Shown here piece after piece: positions 48,082-55,586 of a stretch of DNA of 64,000 nucleotides. Each line of letters begins with the position of its first letter. The first letter of the stretch is position 1. The stretch spans positions 1 through 64,000 of the IMG/VR virus record IMGVR_UViG_3300047470_000395; one strand, written 5' to 3'. Made by a program: the position numbers and the translations under genes. Source of the DNA: a virus. The notes under the pieces are model-generated. The model did not search any database. It saw nothing but the letters and a program-made list of their open reading frames with translations, and had not been told where the DNA came from.

Positions 48082-49374
48082 ATGCCCACCAGCCGTATTC
48101 AGGAGCTGCAGAAGGCGCTCGAGCTCAAGAGCAACGAGGCCGAGCGCATCAGCCAGACTTTCAAGGTCGAGGACGGCGGCCAGTTCATCGTCTCCAGCGA
48201 GCAGGCCAAGGCCTTCCGCAAGGTCTCCGGCGAGGCGCAGGAGATCAAGGCGCTCATCGACGCCGAGCAGGGTCTGACCGAGATCAAGCAGTACCTCGAC
48301 GCCCCGGACGCCCCGCCGGCCGCGGCCGCCCACTACGCCCAGCGCCACACGGGTGTCGAGGAGAAGTCCCTCGGCGACCTGTTCGTCGAGTCCGGCTCCT
48401 ACCAGCGCGCCAACCAGGCCGAGTTCCGTGACAAGCCGTACATCCGCGCCGACATCGAGGGGAAGTCGATCTTTTCCCTGTCCGCGGGCACCGTGTCCCA
48501 CCAGGTCCTCGGCTCCGCGCAGAACCTCGGCATCGCCGAGCGCCCGTTCCGCAAGTTCCACGTGCGGGACCTGTTCCCCAAGTCGACCACCAAGAACCCC
48601 GTCCTGTACGGCGCGCGTGAGACCGGCTGGACGAACTCCGCCCGCCAGGTCAAGGAGCGGTACGCCGCGGACGGTGTCTCGCCGGCGACCGGCGCGGACA
48701 CCGACACCTGGGGTCGGGCCCCGCGTTCCAAGCTGACCCTGACGCCGGTGATGTACCCGGTCGCAGAGGTCGCGCACCTCCTGGACGCGCACAAGAACAT
48801 CCTCAGCGACGAGCCGCGTCTGAAGACGTTCATCAACACCAGGATGGTGGAGGGGGTCAAGTACGCGGAGGACTGGGACCTCTTGCACAGCGTCGGCGAC
48901 GGCCAGTCCCTCACCGGCATCTACAACACCCCCGGCGTCCAGCAGTACACCGGCCTCGCGGCCGACCAGTACTCCGTCCAGATCCGCCGCGCCATCACCA
49001 AGGCGCTGCTGGCCGAGTACGACCCGACCGGCATCGTCCTGTCCCCGACGATGTGGGAGCGCGTCGAGGTCGAGGAGGACAAGAACGGCGCCTTCCGCGT
49101 CGCCATCGCCGTCGCCATCGGTGCCGAAAAGAAGGTGTGGAGGCTGAACGTCGTCGAGACGACCGCGATGGCCGACAGCGACTTCCTGATCGGTGCCTTC
49201 GGTCTCGGCGCGCAGCTCCACGACCGCGAGAACGTGTCCGTGACCGTCTCCTCGGAGAACGCGGACAACTACGAGAAGGGCCTGATCACCTTCCGTGCCG
49301 ACGAGCGCCTGGCGCTCGAGGTCCCGCGGCCGGAGTCGTTCGTCATCGGCTCCTGGACCCAGCCGACCGGCTGA
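48082..49374 (+). CDS. Major capsid protein (HK97 fold)
   Basis: 430 aa from ATG 48082 with AGGGAGAG upstream. Residues 1-95 are a charged, helical delta/scaffold-like region (RIQELQKALELKSNEAERIS), usually removed by the protease. The rest shows the HK97 pattern: an extended loop (GARETGWTNSARQVKERYAADG), a P-domain spine (VAHLLDAHKNILSDEPRLK), GILNTPGV-like GIYNTPGV, and LVAEYDPTGIVLSP-like YDPTGIVLSPTMWERV. It forms the icosahedral shell. Followed by a terminator, so it can be expressed as its own unit. Confidence 0.93.
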   Translation: MPTSRIQELQKALELKSNEAERISQTFKVEDGGQFIVSSEQAKAFRKVSGEAQEIKALIDAEQGLTEIKQYLDAPDAPPAAAAHYAQRHTGVEEKSLGDLFVESGSYQRANQAEFRDKPYIRADIEGKSIFSLSAGTVSHQVLGSAQNLGIAERPFRKFHVRDLFPKSTTKNPVLYGARETGWTNSARQVKERYAADGVSPATGADTDTWGRAPRSKLTLTPVMYPVAEVAHLLDAHKNILSDEPRLKTFINTRMVEGVKYAEDWDLLHSVGDGQSLTGIYNTPGVQQYTGLAADQYSVQIRRAITKALLAEYDPTGIVLSPTMWERVEVEEDKNGAFRVAIAVAIGAEKKVWRLNVVETTAMADSDFLIGAFGLGAQLHDRENVSVTVSSENADNYEKGLITFRADERLALEVPRPESFVIGSWTQPTG

Positions 49375-49387
49375 TCCACGCCGCAGT

Positions 49388-49421
49388 GAGGGGGTGCACC
49401 CGGGTATGGGTGCGCCCCCTC
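49388..49421 (+). terminator. Terminator after the major capsid gene
   Basis: GAGGGGGTGCACCC (49388-49401) pairs with GGGTGCGCCCCCTC (49408-49421) with one mismatch, 14 bases after the stop. Confidence 0.75.
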
Positions 49422-49455
49422 CCCCGTACCACCGACACGACGACGGAGGACCCTG

Positions 49456-49728
49456 GTGATCGAGAAGCAACTCACTGGACTCGCGGCAGATTTGGACGCG
49501 CTCACCAGCGCCCCGGCCGCTCACCGGGGGCCGCGGTGCCATATCGGGCTTCTTCTGGAGGGCGTGGACGCCGACGTGGCCGAGTCGCTGCGCGCCGTCC
49601 TGGAGACCACCGTGTCCGCCACGGTCATCGCTGAAGCCCTCGGCCGGCACGGCAACCAGGTCACGGCCTGGACGGTCAACAGGCATCGCAGACGCGGAAC
49701 CCCTAACGGATGCAGGTGCCCCCGATGA
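49456..49728 (+). CDS. Small helix-turn-helix protein
   Basis: 90 aa, GTG start with GGAGG upstream. SATVIAEALGRHGNQVTAWTV is a helix-turn-helix, followed by a basic cysteine tail (NRHRRRGTPNGCRC). The HTH plus 'RHRRG..C.C' ending recalls DNA-binding and small-terminase-like proteins of actinophages. It is the best candidate in the window for a missing small terminase, or for a regulator of the repeated promoters. Stop overlaps the next start. Confidence 0.6.
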   Translation: MIEKQLTGLAADLDALTSAPAAHRGPRCHIGLLLEGVDADVAESLRAVLETTVSATVIAEALGRHGNQVTAWTVNRHRRRGTPNGCRCPR

Positions 49729-50972
49729 GCCTGAGCACGGAACTGCAGGCGCTCCTCGAGCCGGCCGCCCCGCAGCAGAGCCAGCCCGCCCAGTCGCAGC
49801 GGCCGCCGCAGGGCGCGCCCCGCGGCTGGGAGTCCGGGGTGCGATACGAGCCGGGCGGCACGATGGTCGTCACGGCCCCGCCCGCCGACAGCCCTCCCGC
49901 CGGAGAGGCCGACTGGCGCGAGCGCGTCGAGGAGATGGGTCTCGCCATCCCCGAGGGCTTCCGTGTCCGCCTGGTCGAGGCCAAGCACGACCCCGCCGCC
50001 TGGCACCGCGACGCCCAGGGCGACGACGCCGTCACCCGCGCGGTGTGGCGCTGCCGGTACGTCATCGAACCCGCGGCGCCCGCATGGATGTCCGCTGGCG
50101 ACGTCGACGCCCTGGTCCGCGACGCGATGCGCCGCCGCCGCAAGGCGCGTCCGGCCATCGACACCGCGGAGCGCGCCCTGGTCGTGGTGTACGCCGACGC
50201 CCAGGCCGGGAAGGTGGGCCGGGACGGAGGCACACCGGAGCTCATCGCCCGGATCGCTGAGCGGTTCGACCGACTCGACGACCACGTCCGGGACTTGAAG
50301 GCCGTGGGGCGCGGCCCGTCCGTCGCCTACTGGGCCGACGCCGGAGACTGCGTCGAAGGATTCGAGAACACCACGCAGCAGGCGTTCACTAACGACCTGA
50401 CCTTGACCGAGATGGTCCGCGTCCACCGGCGCGTGACCTTCGAGGGCCTGGACCGTCTCGCCGGGAAGTTCGGCCGTGTCGTCGCCGCGACGTGCGGCAG
50501 CAACCACGCCCGGGTGCGCCGCGGGAAGGACGCCGTGGGCCCGCCGGTCGACGACTGGGGCATTGAGGTCATGTCACAGGTGGCCGACGCCTACGCCCGC
50601 AACGAGGACGCGTACGGGCACGTGTCGTTCGTGATGCCGGAGCGGTGGCGGGACACCGTGAGCCTGGACGTCGCCGGGAAGATCGTGGGCCTGTCCCACG
50701 GCCATCAGTACCCGCGGCCGGAGAAGGCCGGCGACTGGTGGCGCGGGCAGACCTTCGGGCGGCAGCCCGTCGCGGACGCCGACATCCTGATCACGGGGCA
50801 TTACCACCACTTCCGCACCCAGCAGATGGGCAACGGCAGGCTCTGGATTCAGGCCCCGACCCTCGACAACGGTTCCGACTGGTACGCGGTCCGCTCCGGC
50901 GAGGTCTCCACGTCTGGCCTGCTCGTGTTCAGCGTCGGCCCCGAGGGCTGGGACGACCTTCGCATCTTGTGA
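49725..50972 (+). CDS. Calcineurin-like metallophosphoesterase
   Basis: 415 aa from ATG 49725 (ATGA overlap), preferred to ATG 49710. The N-terminal 150 residues are linker plus a small domain. The phosphoesterase core has VVVYADAQAGK (motif I, D-x-Q instead of D-x-H), AYWADAGDCVE (motif II GD), ATCGSNHARVR (motif III GNHD-like, SNH), VGLSHGHQYP and ITGHYHHFR (metal histidines). Overall size and motifs resemble Mre11/SbcD-type phage nucleases. It may process DNA ends or act on cyclic nucleotides. Confidence 0.8.
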   Translation: MSLSTELQALLEPAAPQQSQPAQSQRPPQGAPRGWESGVRYEPGGTMVVTAPPADSPPAGEADWRERVEEMGLAIPEGFRVRLVEAKHDPAAWHRDAQGDDAVTRAVWRCRYVIEPAAPAWMSAGDVDALVRDAMRRRRKARPAIDTAERALVVVYADAQAGKVGRDGGTPELIARIAERFDRLDDHVRDLKAVGRGPSVAYWADAGDCVEGFENTTQQAFTNDLTLTEMVRVHRRVTFEGLDRLAGKFGRVVAATCGSNHARVRRGKDAVGPPVDDWGIEVMSQVADAYARNEDAYGHVSFVMPERWRDTVSLDVAGKIVGLSHGHQYPRPEKAGDWWRGQTFGRQPVADADILITGHYHHFRTQQMGNGRLWIQAPTLDNGSDWYAVRSGEVSTSGLLVFSVGPEGWDDLRIL

Positions 50973-50973
50973 A

Positions 50974-51004
50974 GAAGACGTAAGGGAGACCGGAAGTTCA
51001 CCGT
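50974..51004 (+). promoter_or_regulatory. Phage promoter motif, copy 7 (lenient)
   Basis: GACG lies at 50977-50980 with TAAGG right after, one base shorter than in other copies, and CACCGT is at 50999-51004. ATG 51011 comes six bases later and has no nearby ribosome site. Confidence 0.4.
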
Positions 51005-51010
51005 CCGCGG

Positions 51011-51754
51011 ATGACTTCCACACGACGGTGGCTCCTGACCACCTACAAGGGCACCGGCTACGCCGACACCTACAAGTGGACCCTGCCTGCCTGGGCAGGG
51101 ACCCTCCCCGACGGCCGCAACTACAACACCTGTCCTGGCGCCTCTGTCTGCGCCCCCCTCTGCTACGCCCGTACGGGCACCTACCAGTTCCGCACCGTCA
51201 AGGCGGCCCACGAGGCGAACCTGGTGATGGTCCTGGACGACTTGCCCGGCTGGGAGGCGGCGATGACCGCCGAGCTCCAGCACAAGCGCTACCGGGGCGG
51301 GAAGTTTGTCCGCTGCCACGACGCCGGCGACTTCTTCAGCCCGGAGTACACCGCCGCTTGGATGCGTGTGATGCGCTCCGCGCCCGACGTCACGTTCTAC
51401 GCGTACACCAAGAGCGTCAGCCTCTTTCGCGAGTGCGTGGAACCGGACCCGCCCGCGAACTTCAAGTGGGTGTACTCACTCGGCGGCCGAGAAGACCACT
51501 TGATCGACCTCGAGACCGAGAGGCACGTCGACGTCTTCCCCGACGAGGAAGCCGTCGAAGTCGCCGGCTACACCTCCCGAGGCGACCTAGGGGACCTGGT
51601 CTCGATCCTCGGCCCGCAGAAGGTGGGACTGCCCGCCAACAACATCCGCCACCTCAAGACCAAGCAGGCCGGCAAGCGGTTCAGCGAGCTCGAGCGTGAG
51701 CGGAAGGCGCAGCGCCGCGGGCCCGGCAAGCAGTTCCGCGGCGGACGGCCGTAG
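51011..51754 (+). CDS. GP88-family protein
   Basis: 247 aa. NTCPGASVCAPLCYARTG, VRCHDAGDFFSPEYTAAW and VTFYAYTKSVS match the 'gene product 88' family of actinobacteriophages. Its cysteine cluster CPGxxxCxxxCYA and barrel-like strand order suggest an iron-sulfur or radical-SAM-like fold. Activity is unknown. It lies between the phosphoesterase and the decoration protein; two copies of the palindromic element follow it. Confidence 0.8.
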   Translation: MTSTRRWLLTTYKGTGYADTYKWTLPAWAGTLPDGRNYNTCPGASVCAPLCYARTGTYQFRTVKAAHEANLVMVLDDLPGWEAAMTAELQHKRYRGGKFVRCHDAGDFFSPEYTAAWMRVMRSAPDVTFYAYTKSVSLFRECVEPDPPANFKWVYSLGGREDHLIDLETERHVDVFPDEEAVEVAGYTSRGDLGDLVSILGPQKVGLPANNIRHLKTKQAGKRFSELERERKAQRRGPGKQFRGGRP

Positions 51755-51763
51755 CGGCAGGAC

Positions 51764-51791
51764 CAAGATCGTTCTTGCCCAATTGGGCAAG
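51764..51791 (-). repeat. 28-bp palindromic element, copy 3
   Basis: CAAGATCGTT (51764-51773) followed by CTTGCCCAATTGGGCAAG (51774-51791): the same element as copies 1 and 2 in the opposite orientation. Copy 4 follows 62 bp later in direct repeat. Confidence 0.85.
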
Positions 51792-51825
51792 CGCCACCCG
51801 GCACCGGATCCGTGCCGGACGGCAT

Positions 51826-51853
51826 CAAGATCGTTCTTGCCCAATTGGGCAAG
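51826..51853 (-). repeat. 28-bp palindromic element, copy 4
   Basis: CAAGATCGTT (51826-51835) and CTTGCCCAATTGGGCAAG (51836-51853), identical to copy 3. It lies 17 bp before promoter motif copy 8. Confidence 0.85.
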
Positions 51854-51901
51854 TGCCCCACCCGGCAGGGCGCGACCGTAACCGTCCGGGTGGGGCACGG
51901 T
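51853..51901 (+). promoter_or_regulatory. Phage promoter motif, copy 8, inside a 13-bp inverted repeat
   Basis: CGCGACCGTAACC at 51871 and CACGGT at 51896-51901. GTGCCCCACCCGG (51853-51865) and CCGGGTGGGGCAC (51886-51898) are perfect inverted arms enclosing the first box and entering the second, so the region could be a terminator for readthrough RNA and a promoter in DNA. Confidence 0.65.
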
Positions 51902-51940
51902 TCCCGCGCCCAACACAGACACGAGAGAGGGGCGTGGAGC

Positions 51941-52432
51941 ATGGGGCTCTACAAGACGGACGGAACCCGGATCACGAAGGCGGCGTTCCCTTCCACCACT
52001 GCAGGCATCACCGACCCCGAGGTGATCGTCACGCAGGACGTATACGCCACCCGTCACAGCGACGAGGGCAGCTACTACACCGGCACCAGCAACGACACGA
52101 AGCCCGAAGGGTCCGTCAAGACCCTCGCCTTCAAGGCCGGGCAGCTCGTGCGACAGTCGGCGATCAATGCCCTGTACCCCCCGGCGGTGATCGACAGCAT
52201 CAGCCCGGCAACCGGCGGTGTCGCCGGAGGCACGGTCGTGACCATCACTGGCAAGAACCTGGACGGCGTCACCTCGGTGACCTTCAACGGAGTCGCGGGC
52301 ACCGCCCTGAACGTCGTCTCCGCCACGAAGCTGACCGTCACCACGCCGGCCGTTACGGCAGGCGTGAGGGACGTCGTCCTGGTCGACGACGCGGGCAACA
52401 CGACCAAGACCGGCGGGTTCACCTACGCCTGA
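51941..52432 (+). CDS. IPT/TIG-domain head decoration protein
   Basis: 163 aa from ATG 51941. Residues 1-75 are an extended head-binding part (MGLYKTDGTRITKAAFPST). Residues 80-163 form an Ig-like IPT/TIG domain (PPAVIDSISPATGGVAGGTV, VTITGKNLDGVTSVTFNG, SATKLTVTTPAVTAG). Such domains decorate capsids or tails and bind sugars weakly. Longer versions translate the repeat element and are artefacts. A terminator follows. Confidence 0.82.
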   Translation: MGLYKTDGTRITKAAFPSTTAGITDPEVIVTQDVYATRHSDEGSYYTGTSNDTKPEGSVKTLAFKAGQLVRQSAINALYPPAVIDSISPATGGVAGGTVVTITGKNLDGVTSVTFNGVAGTALNVVSATKLTVTTPAVTAGVRDVVLVDDAGNTTKTGGFTYA

Positions 52433-52441
52433 CCCGCACGA

Positions 52442-52477
52442 CAAGGGGCGGCTTCCTACACAGGGGGCCGCCCCTTG
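52442..52477 (+). terminator. Terminator after the decoration gene
   Basis: CAAGGGGCGGC (52442-52452) pairs with GCCGCCCCTTG (52467-52477); promoter motif copy 9 follows nine bases later. Confidence 0.75.
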
Positions 52478-52485
52478 GCGTAGGG

Positions 52486-52516
52486 CGCGACACAAGCTGT
52501 ACCCGGAGTGCAGGGT
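52486..52516 (+). promoter_or_regulatory. Phage promoter motif, copy 9
   Basis: CGCGACACAAGC at 52486 and CAGGGT at 52511-52516. A leader of about 33 bases with AGAGGGAG leads to ATG 52556. Confidence 0.65.
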
Positions 52517-52555
52517 GCGCGCCGTCCGGACCGAACCCCCGAGAGGGAGCCACTC

Positions 52556-53143
52556 ATGGCAGGCACCACCGCCCGCACCCGCAAGACCACGGCCAAGACC
52601 ACCGAGGCCGCCCCCGCACAGGAGACCACCGCCGAGGCTGCTCCCGCGCAGGAGACCGCACCCGCCGAGACCACCACCGCGGCCCCCGCCGAGGAGACGA
52701 CCACCGCGGCCCCCGCCGAGGAGACGTCGCCCGCGGTCGAAGACACCCCGGCCGCCGACAGCACCCCGAAGGCGCCCGAGGCCGCTCCGCTCGAACCGCC
52801 GGCCGTCCAGGAAGCCCCGGAGGCCCCGGCAGAGCCCGGCTACGCCAGCCCCACCGACGTCATCCCCGACGAGGCCAACCTGTCCGATGTGATCATCGAC
52901 GACGCCACCAAGGAGCCCCCGGCCGACCCCGGCAGCGTGTTCCGGCCGCTCACCCCGTACGGCTCCACCCTCGTGTGCACCGTGCGCCTGGTCGAGCGGA
53001 CGTACATCGGGCCGCACTCCAACCCCATCGAGCGTCTCCTGCAGCCCGCGGGCGCGCACGTCGCCGAGGGCATCGCCGCGCGGATCCAGGAACGCCTCGA
53101 CGCCCAGGCCGAGCGGCTCGCCGCCCACAGCAGCGAGAAGTAA
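52556..53143 (+). CDS. Ala/Pro/Thr/Glu-rich head protein
   Basis: 195 aa. Residues 1-95 are low complexity: basic start (RTRKTTAKTTE), then TTAAPAEET-type repeats. Residues 100-195 are folded: TDVIPDEANLSDVIIDD, YGSTLVCTVRLVERTYIGPH and a final helix (GIAARIQERLDAQAERLAAH). Likely a head accessory protein between decoration and connector genes. Confidence 0.65.
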   Translation: MAGTTARTRKTTAKTTEAAPAQETTAEAAPAQETAPAETTTAAPAEETTTAAPAEETSPAVEDTPAADSTPKAPEAAPLEPPAVQEAPEAPAEPGYASPTDVIPDEANLSDVIIDDATKEPPADPGSVFRPLTPYGSTLVCTVRLVERTYIGPHSNPIERLLQPAGAHVAEGIAARIQERLDAQAERLAAHSSEK

Positions 53144-53154
53144 GGGGGTGCGGG

Positions 53155-54015
53155 GTGGTCTTCGACTATGAACCCATGTACGGCGGGGCGCAGTACGACC
53201 CCGAACCGGCCGGCGGAGCTGTCAGCCGCCTGGATCTGTACGGCACGGCCGATCGGAGCGGGCCGGTAGTCGCCGCGGCGACGACGGTCACCCGGCTCCG
53301 CGCCGGGGTGTACCGGTTCGACCTGCCCGAGGTGCCGCCCGGCCGCTACTGGGGGATGGTCACCTTCACCCCGAACGACGGGGCCCAGCCGGTCAAGGAC
53401 ACGAGTCCGCGCCTGGACCTGCCCATGGGCATGGGCCTCGTCACCTCCCCCGAGGCCGTCGCCGACCAACTCGGTGTCCCCCTCCCCATCACGCCGGAGC
53501 AGCGCGGCGCCCTGGAGACCGCTATCCGCAACGCGCAGGCCGACGTGGTGAGCCACATCAACCGGCCCATCGTGCCGCGGGCGCTCACCCTGCGCGCCGT
53601 GACGCCGTTCTACACCGGCCGTCTCGACGACGCCGACACCTGGCCCCTGCCCGAGCAGGACGACAACGTCGTGGTGAGCGCCTACCGGGCCAACTCGGAT
53701 GGCACATACGACGTCGACTTCCTGATCGGCCTCAACGGGGCCCGCGAGGAGACGATCGTTCGCTACGTCACCGCGGCGGCCGCGGAGTCCGAGCGGCAGC
53801 GCCCCGGCGGGGTCGGAGCCACCGGCCGCCGAGTGACCTCCGTGAGCGCCGAGGGACAGTCCATCTCCTACGAGAGCGCACCCACCGAGGGACAGGCCGG
53901 AGCGGCGCCCACGCTGGCCTCCCTGAACCGGCTGCGCCGCAGCCTCTACCAGCCTCTCAACCGTCCGGCCCGCCCACCGTGGCCGTACTCCACGTACCGC
54001 GGCCGCGGTCGCTGA
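53155..54015 (+). CDS. Head-tail adaptor (HK97 gp6-like)
   Basis: 286 aa from GTG 53155 with GGGGG upstream. An N-terminal beta domain (about 1-85, YRFDLPEVPPGRYWGMVTFTP) is followed by the helical adaptor part (about 95-140: PEAVADQLGVPLPITPEQRG, ALETAIRNAQADVVSHIN), which resembles ring-forming gp6/gp15 adaptors below the portal. The C-terminal beta part and a basic tail complete it. Confidence 0.7.
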   Translation: MVFDYEPMYGGAQYDPEPAGGAVSRLDLYGTADRSGPVVAAATTVTRLRAGVYRFDLPEVPPGRYWGMVTFTPNDGAQPVKDTSPRLDLPMGMGLVTSPEAVADQLGVPLPITPEQRGALETAIRNAQADVVSHINRPIVPRALTLRAVTPFYTGRLDDADTWPLPEQDDNVVVSAYRANSDGTYDVDFLIGLNGAREETIVRYVTAAAAESERQRPGGVGATGRRVTSVSAEGQSISYESAPTEGQAGAAPTLASLNRLRRSLYQPLNRPARPPWPYSTYRGRGR

Positions 54016-54036
54016 TCCACGAAAGGAGCGTCCCCG

Positions 54037-54672
54037 ATGGGCGACCTCTACCAGTCCTACGGCGAGCTGACCGGCGGCCAGATCGAGGGCATCGACTACC
54101 AACGCACCTGGCGCACGTCCGACGTGTCCACGCTGCTGCACCTGGCCATCCACGGGGGCGGCATAGAGACCGGCACCACCGAACTCGCCGATGCGGCCGC
54201 GGCCGACATCCACGACTTCTACACCCTGGACGCCTTCAAGGCCGCCGGCACGAACACCGACCTGCACATCACGTCGACCCGGTACGACGAACCGCAGGCC
54301 CTCGCCATGGCGGCCGCCGCCACGCACATCGTGTCCTGGCACGGCGCCTCGGGAGCTACGGCCTTCACCTACCTGGGCGGCCGCGACTCCAACCTCCGCG
54401 ACCAGATCGGCCAGTGCCTCCGCGATGCGGGGTTCACGGTGCAGCTCGCCACGGAGGAGCTGAACGGCAACGACCCGACGAACATCTGCAACAAGAACCG
54501 GCGGAGCATGGGCGTCCAGCTCGAGCTGAGCACCACCCAACGCGCCGCGTTCTTCACCGGCGGCGACATGTCCCGGGGCAACCGCAAGAACACCACGGCG
54601 GTGTTCACCTCGTACGTCGCCGCGGTGAAGCTGGGCATCTCCAAGGCCCTCGTCACGGCCGGGGCAGGCTGA
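54037..54672 (+). CDS. Poly-gamma-glutamate hydrolase (YjqB/PghP family)
   Basis: 211 aa, AAAGGAG site before ATG 54037. LHLAIHGGGIETGTTELADA supplies the metal-binding H and E, HITSTRYDEPQALAM and HIVSWHGASG the later histidine, then YLGGRDSNLRDQI, NICNKNRRSMGVQLELS and RAAFF follow in family order. PghP enzymes from phages cut the poly-gamma-glutamate capsule during infection or burst. Lying between connector genes, it may be a virion-associated capsule opener. Host capsules of this type are little known in Streptomyces. Confidence 0.82.
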   Translation: MGDLYQSYGELTGGQIEGIDYQRTWRTSDVSTLLHLAIHGGGIETGTTELADAAAADIHDFYTLDAFKAAGTNTDLHITSTRYDEPQALAMAAAATHIVSWHGASGATAFTYLGGRDSNLRDQIGQCLRDAGFTVQLATEELNGNDPTNICNKNRRSMGVQLELSTTQRAAFFTGGDMSRGNRKNTTAVFTSYVAAVKLGISKALVTAGAG

Positions 54673-54674
54673 CC

Positions 54675-55010
54675 ATGGCTGTCGTCCTCCCGAACGCCGT
54701 ACTGACCGTGTACGCCCTCGCCCACCCATGGGCGCGGGACGCCAACGGGGTGCCCGTCCCCCCGAACCCGAACCAGAAGCCGGCCCCGCGCGGCACCTGG
54801 CCCGGGTCGGTCCTGCAGCAGGACGACGGCTCATGGACGGTGCGCCTCGACCCGCAGGCGTGGCCAGTGAAGGACGGCGACACCATCAGCGACGAGACGG
54901 GCCGCTCCTGGACGCTGACCGGCACGCCCCGCAACCACGCGGTACCCGGCTGCCCTGACGTCGACTACGTCCAGGCCGCCGCCACCCTCAACCCGCCCGA
55001 GGTGCTGTGA
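54675..55010 (+). CDS. Head-tail connector / stopper-like protein
   Basis: 111 aa from ATG 54675, two bases after the previous stop. Small beta-barrel pattern (VLTVYALAHPWARDANG, DGSWTVRLDPQAWPVKDGDTI, GRSWTLTGTPRNH) typical of head-completion stoppers, with a position match in the connector block. Confidence 0.65.
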   Translation: MAVVLPNAVLTVYALAHPWARDANGVPVPPNPNQKPAPRGTWPGSVLQQDDGSWTVRLDPQAWPVKDGDTISDETGRSWTLTGTPRNHAVPGCPDVDYVQAAATLNPPEVL

Positions 55011-55546
55011 TGGCGGACGCGAAGTTCACGCCGAACCAGGGTCTCGAGGAGGCCCTGGCCCGGATGCTCGCCCCGTACGTGCAGCGCATCGCGCACCAGG
55101 TCGAGATCGAGGCAAAGCGCCTGGCCCCGCCAACCAAGCGGTGGGTGACCGTCGGCGACGACAAGGTCCGCCCCACCCACGTCGCGGCCCAGGGCCAGGA
55201 GGTCCCCGGGAACCTGCGCTTCACGATCAACTCCATGCGCTGGGACATGGAACACCGCGGAGTCGGGCCCAGCACGTACATGCTCGAGCCCCGCGACGAG
55301 AGCTCCCGGGCCGTGGCCAACATCAAGAACTGCCGCTGCACCACGCACAAGGACCCGCAGGGCATCGCCCGGCACATCAACACCGGCCAGCCGGTCGTGG
55401 CCGGGAAGAAGGTCACCGTCACCGTGTCCGTGCAGGCCCCCCACGTCGTCGAGGCCGAGGTGGGCACCGTGTACCCGGGCAACCTCCGCGCGGACGGCGC
55501 GCACTTCATGTCCCGCGCGGCCGCGATCGTCGCCGCCCGCCGCTGA
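55010..55546 (+). CDS. Neck / minor head-tail protein (HK97 gp10-like)
   Basis: 178 aa from ATG 55010 (GTG 55007 is also possible); ATG overlaps the stop of the previous gene. Helix LEEALARMLAPYVQRIAHQ, basic EAKRLAPPTKRW, and an NCRCTTHKDPQGIARHI segment. The position between stopper and tail terminator suits a neck protein. Confidence 0.6.
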   Translation: MADAKFTPNQGLEEALARMLAPYVQRIAHQVEIEAKRLAPPTKRWVTVGDDKVRPTHVAAQGQEVPGNLRFTINSMRWDMEHRGVGPSTYMLEPRDESSRAVANIKNCRCTTHKDPQGIARHINTGQPVVAGKKVTVTVSVQAPHVVEAEVGTVYPGNLRADGAHFMSRAAAIVAARR

Positions 55547-55549
55547 CCG

Positions 55550-55579
55550 CGCGACACAAGCCGGCCGGGCGCCCACAGT
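55550..55579 (+). promoter_or_regulatory. Phage promoter motif, copy 10
   Basis: CGCGACACAAGCC at 55550 and CACAGT at 55574-55579 (spacing one shorter). ATG 55587 is seven bases later, without a ribosome site. Confidence 0.6.
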
Positions 55580-55586
55580 GCCCGGC

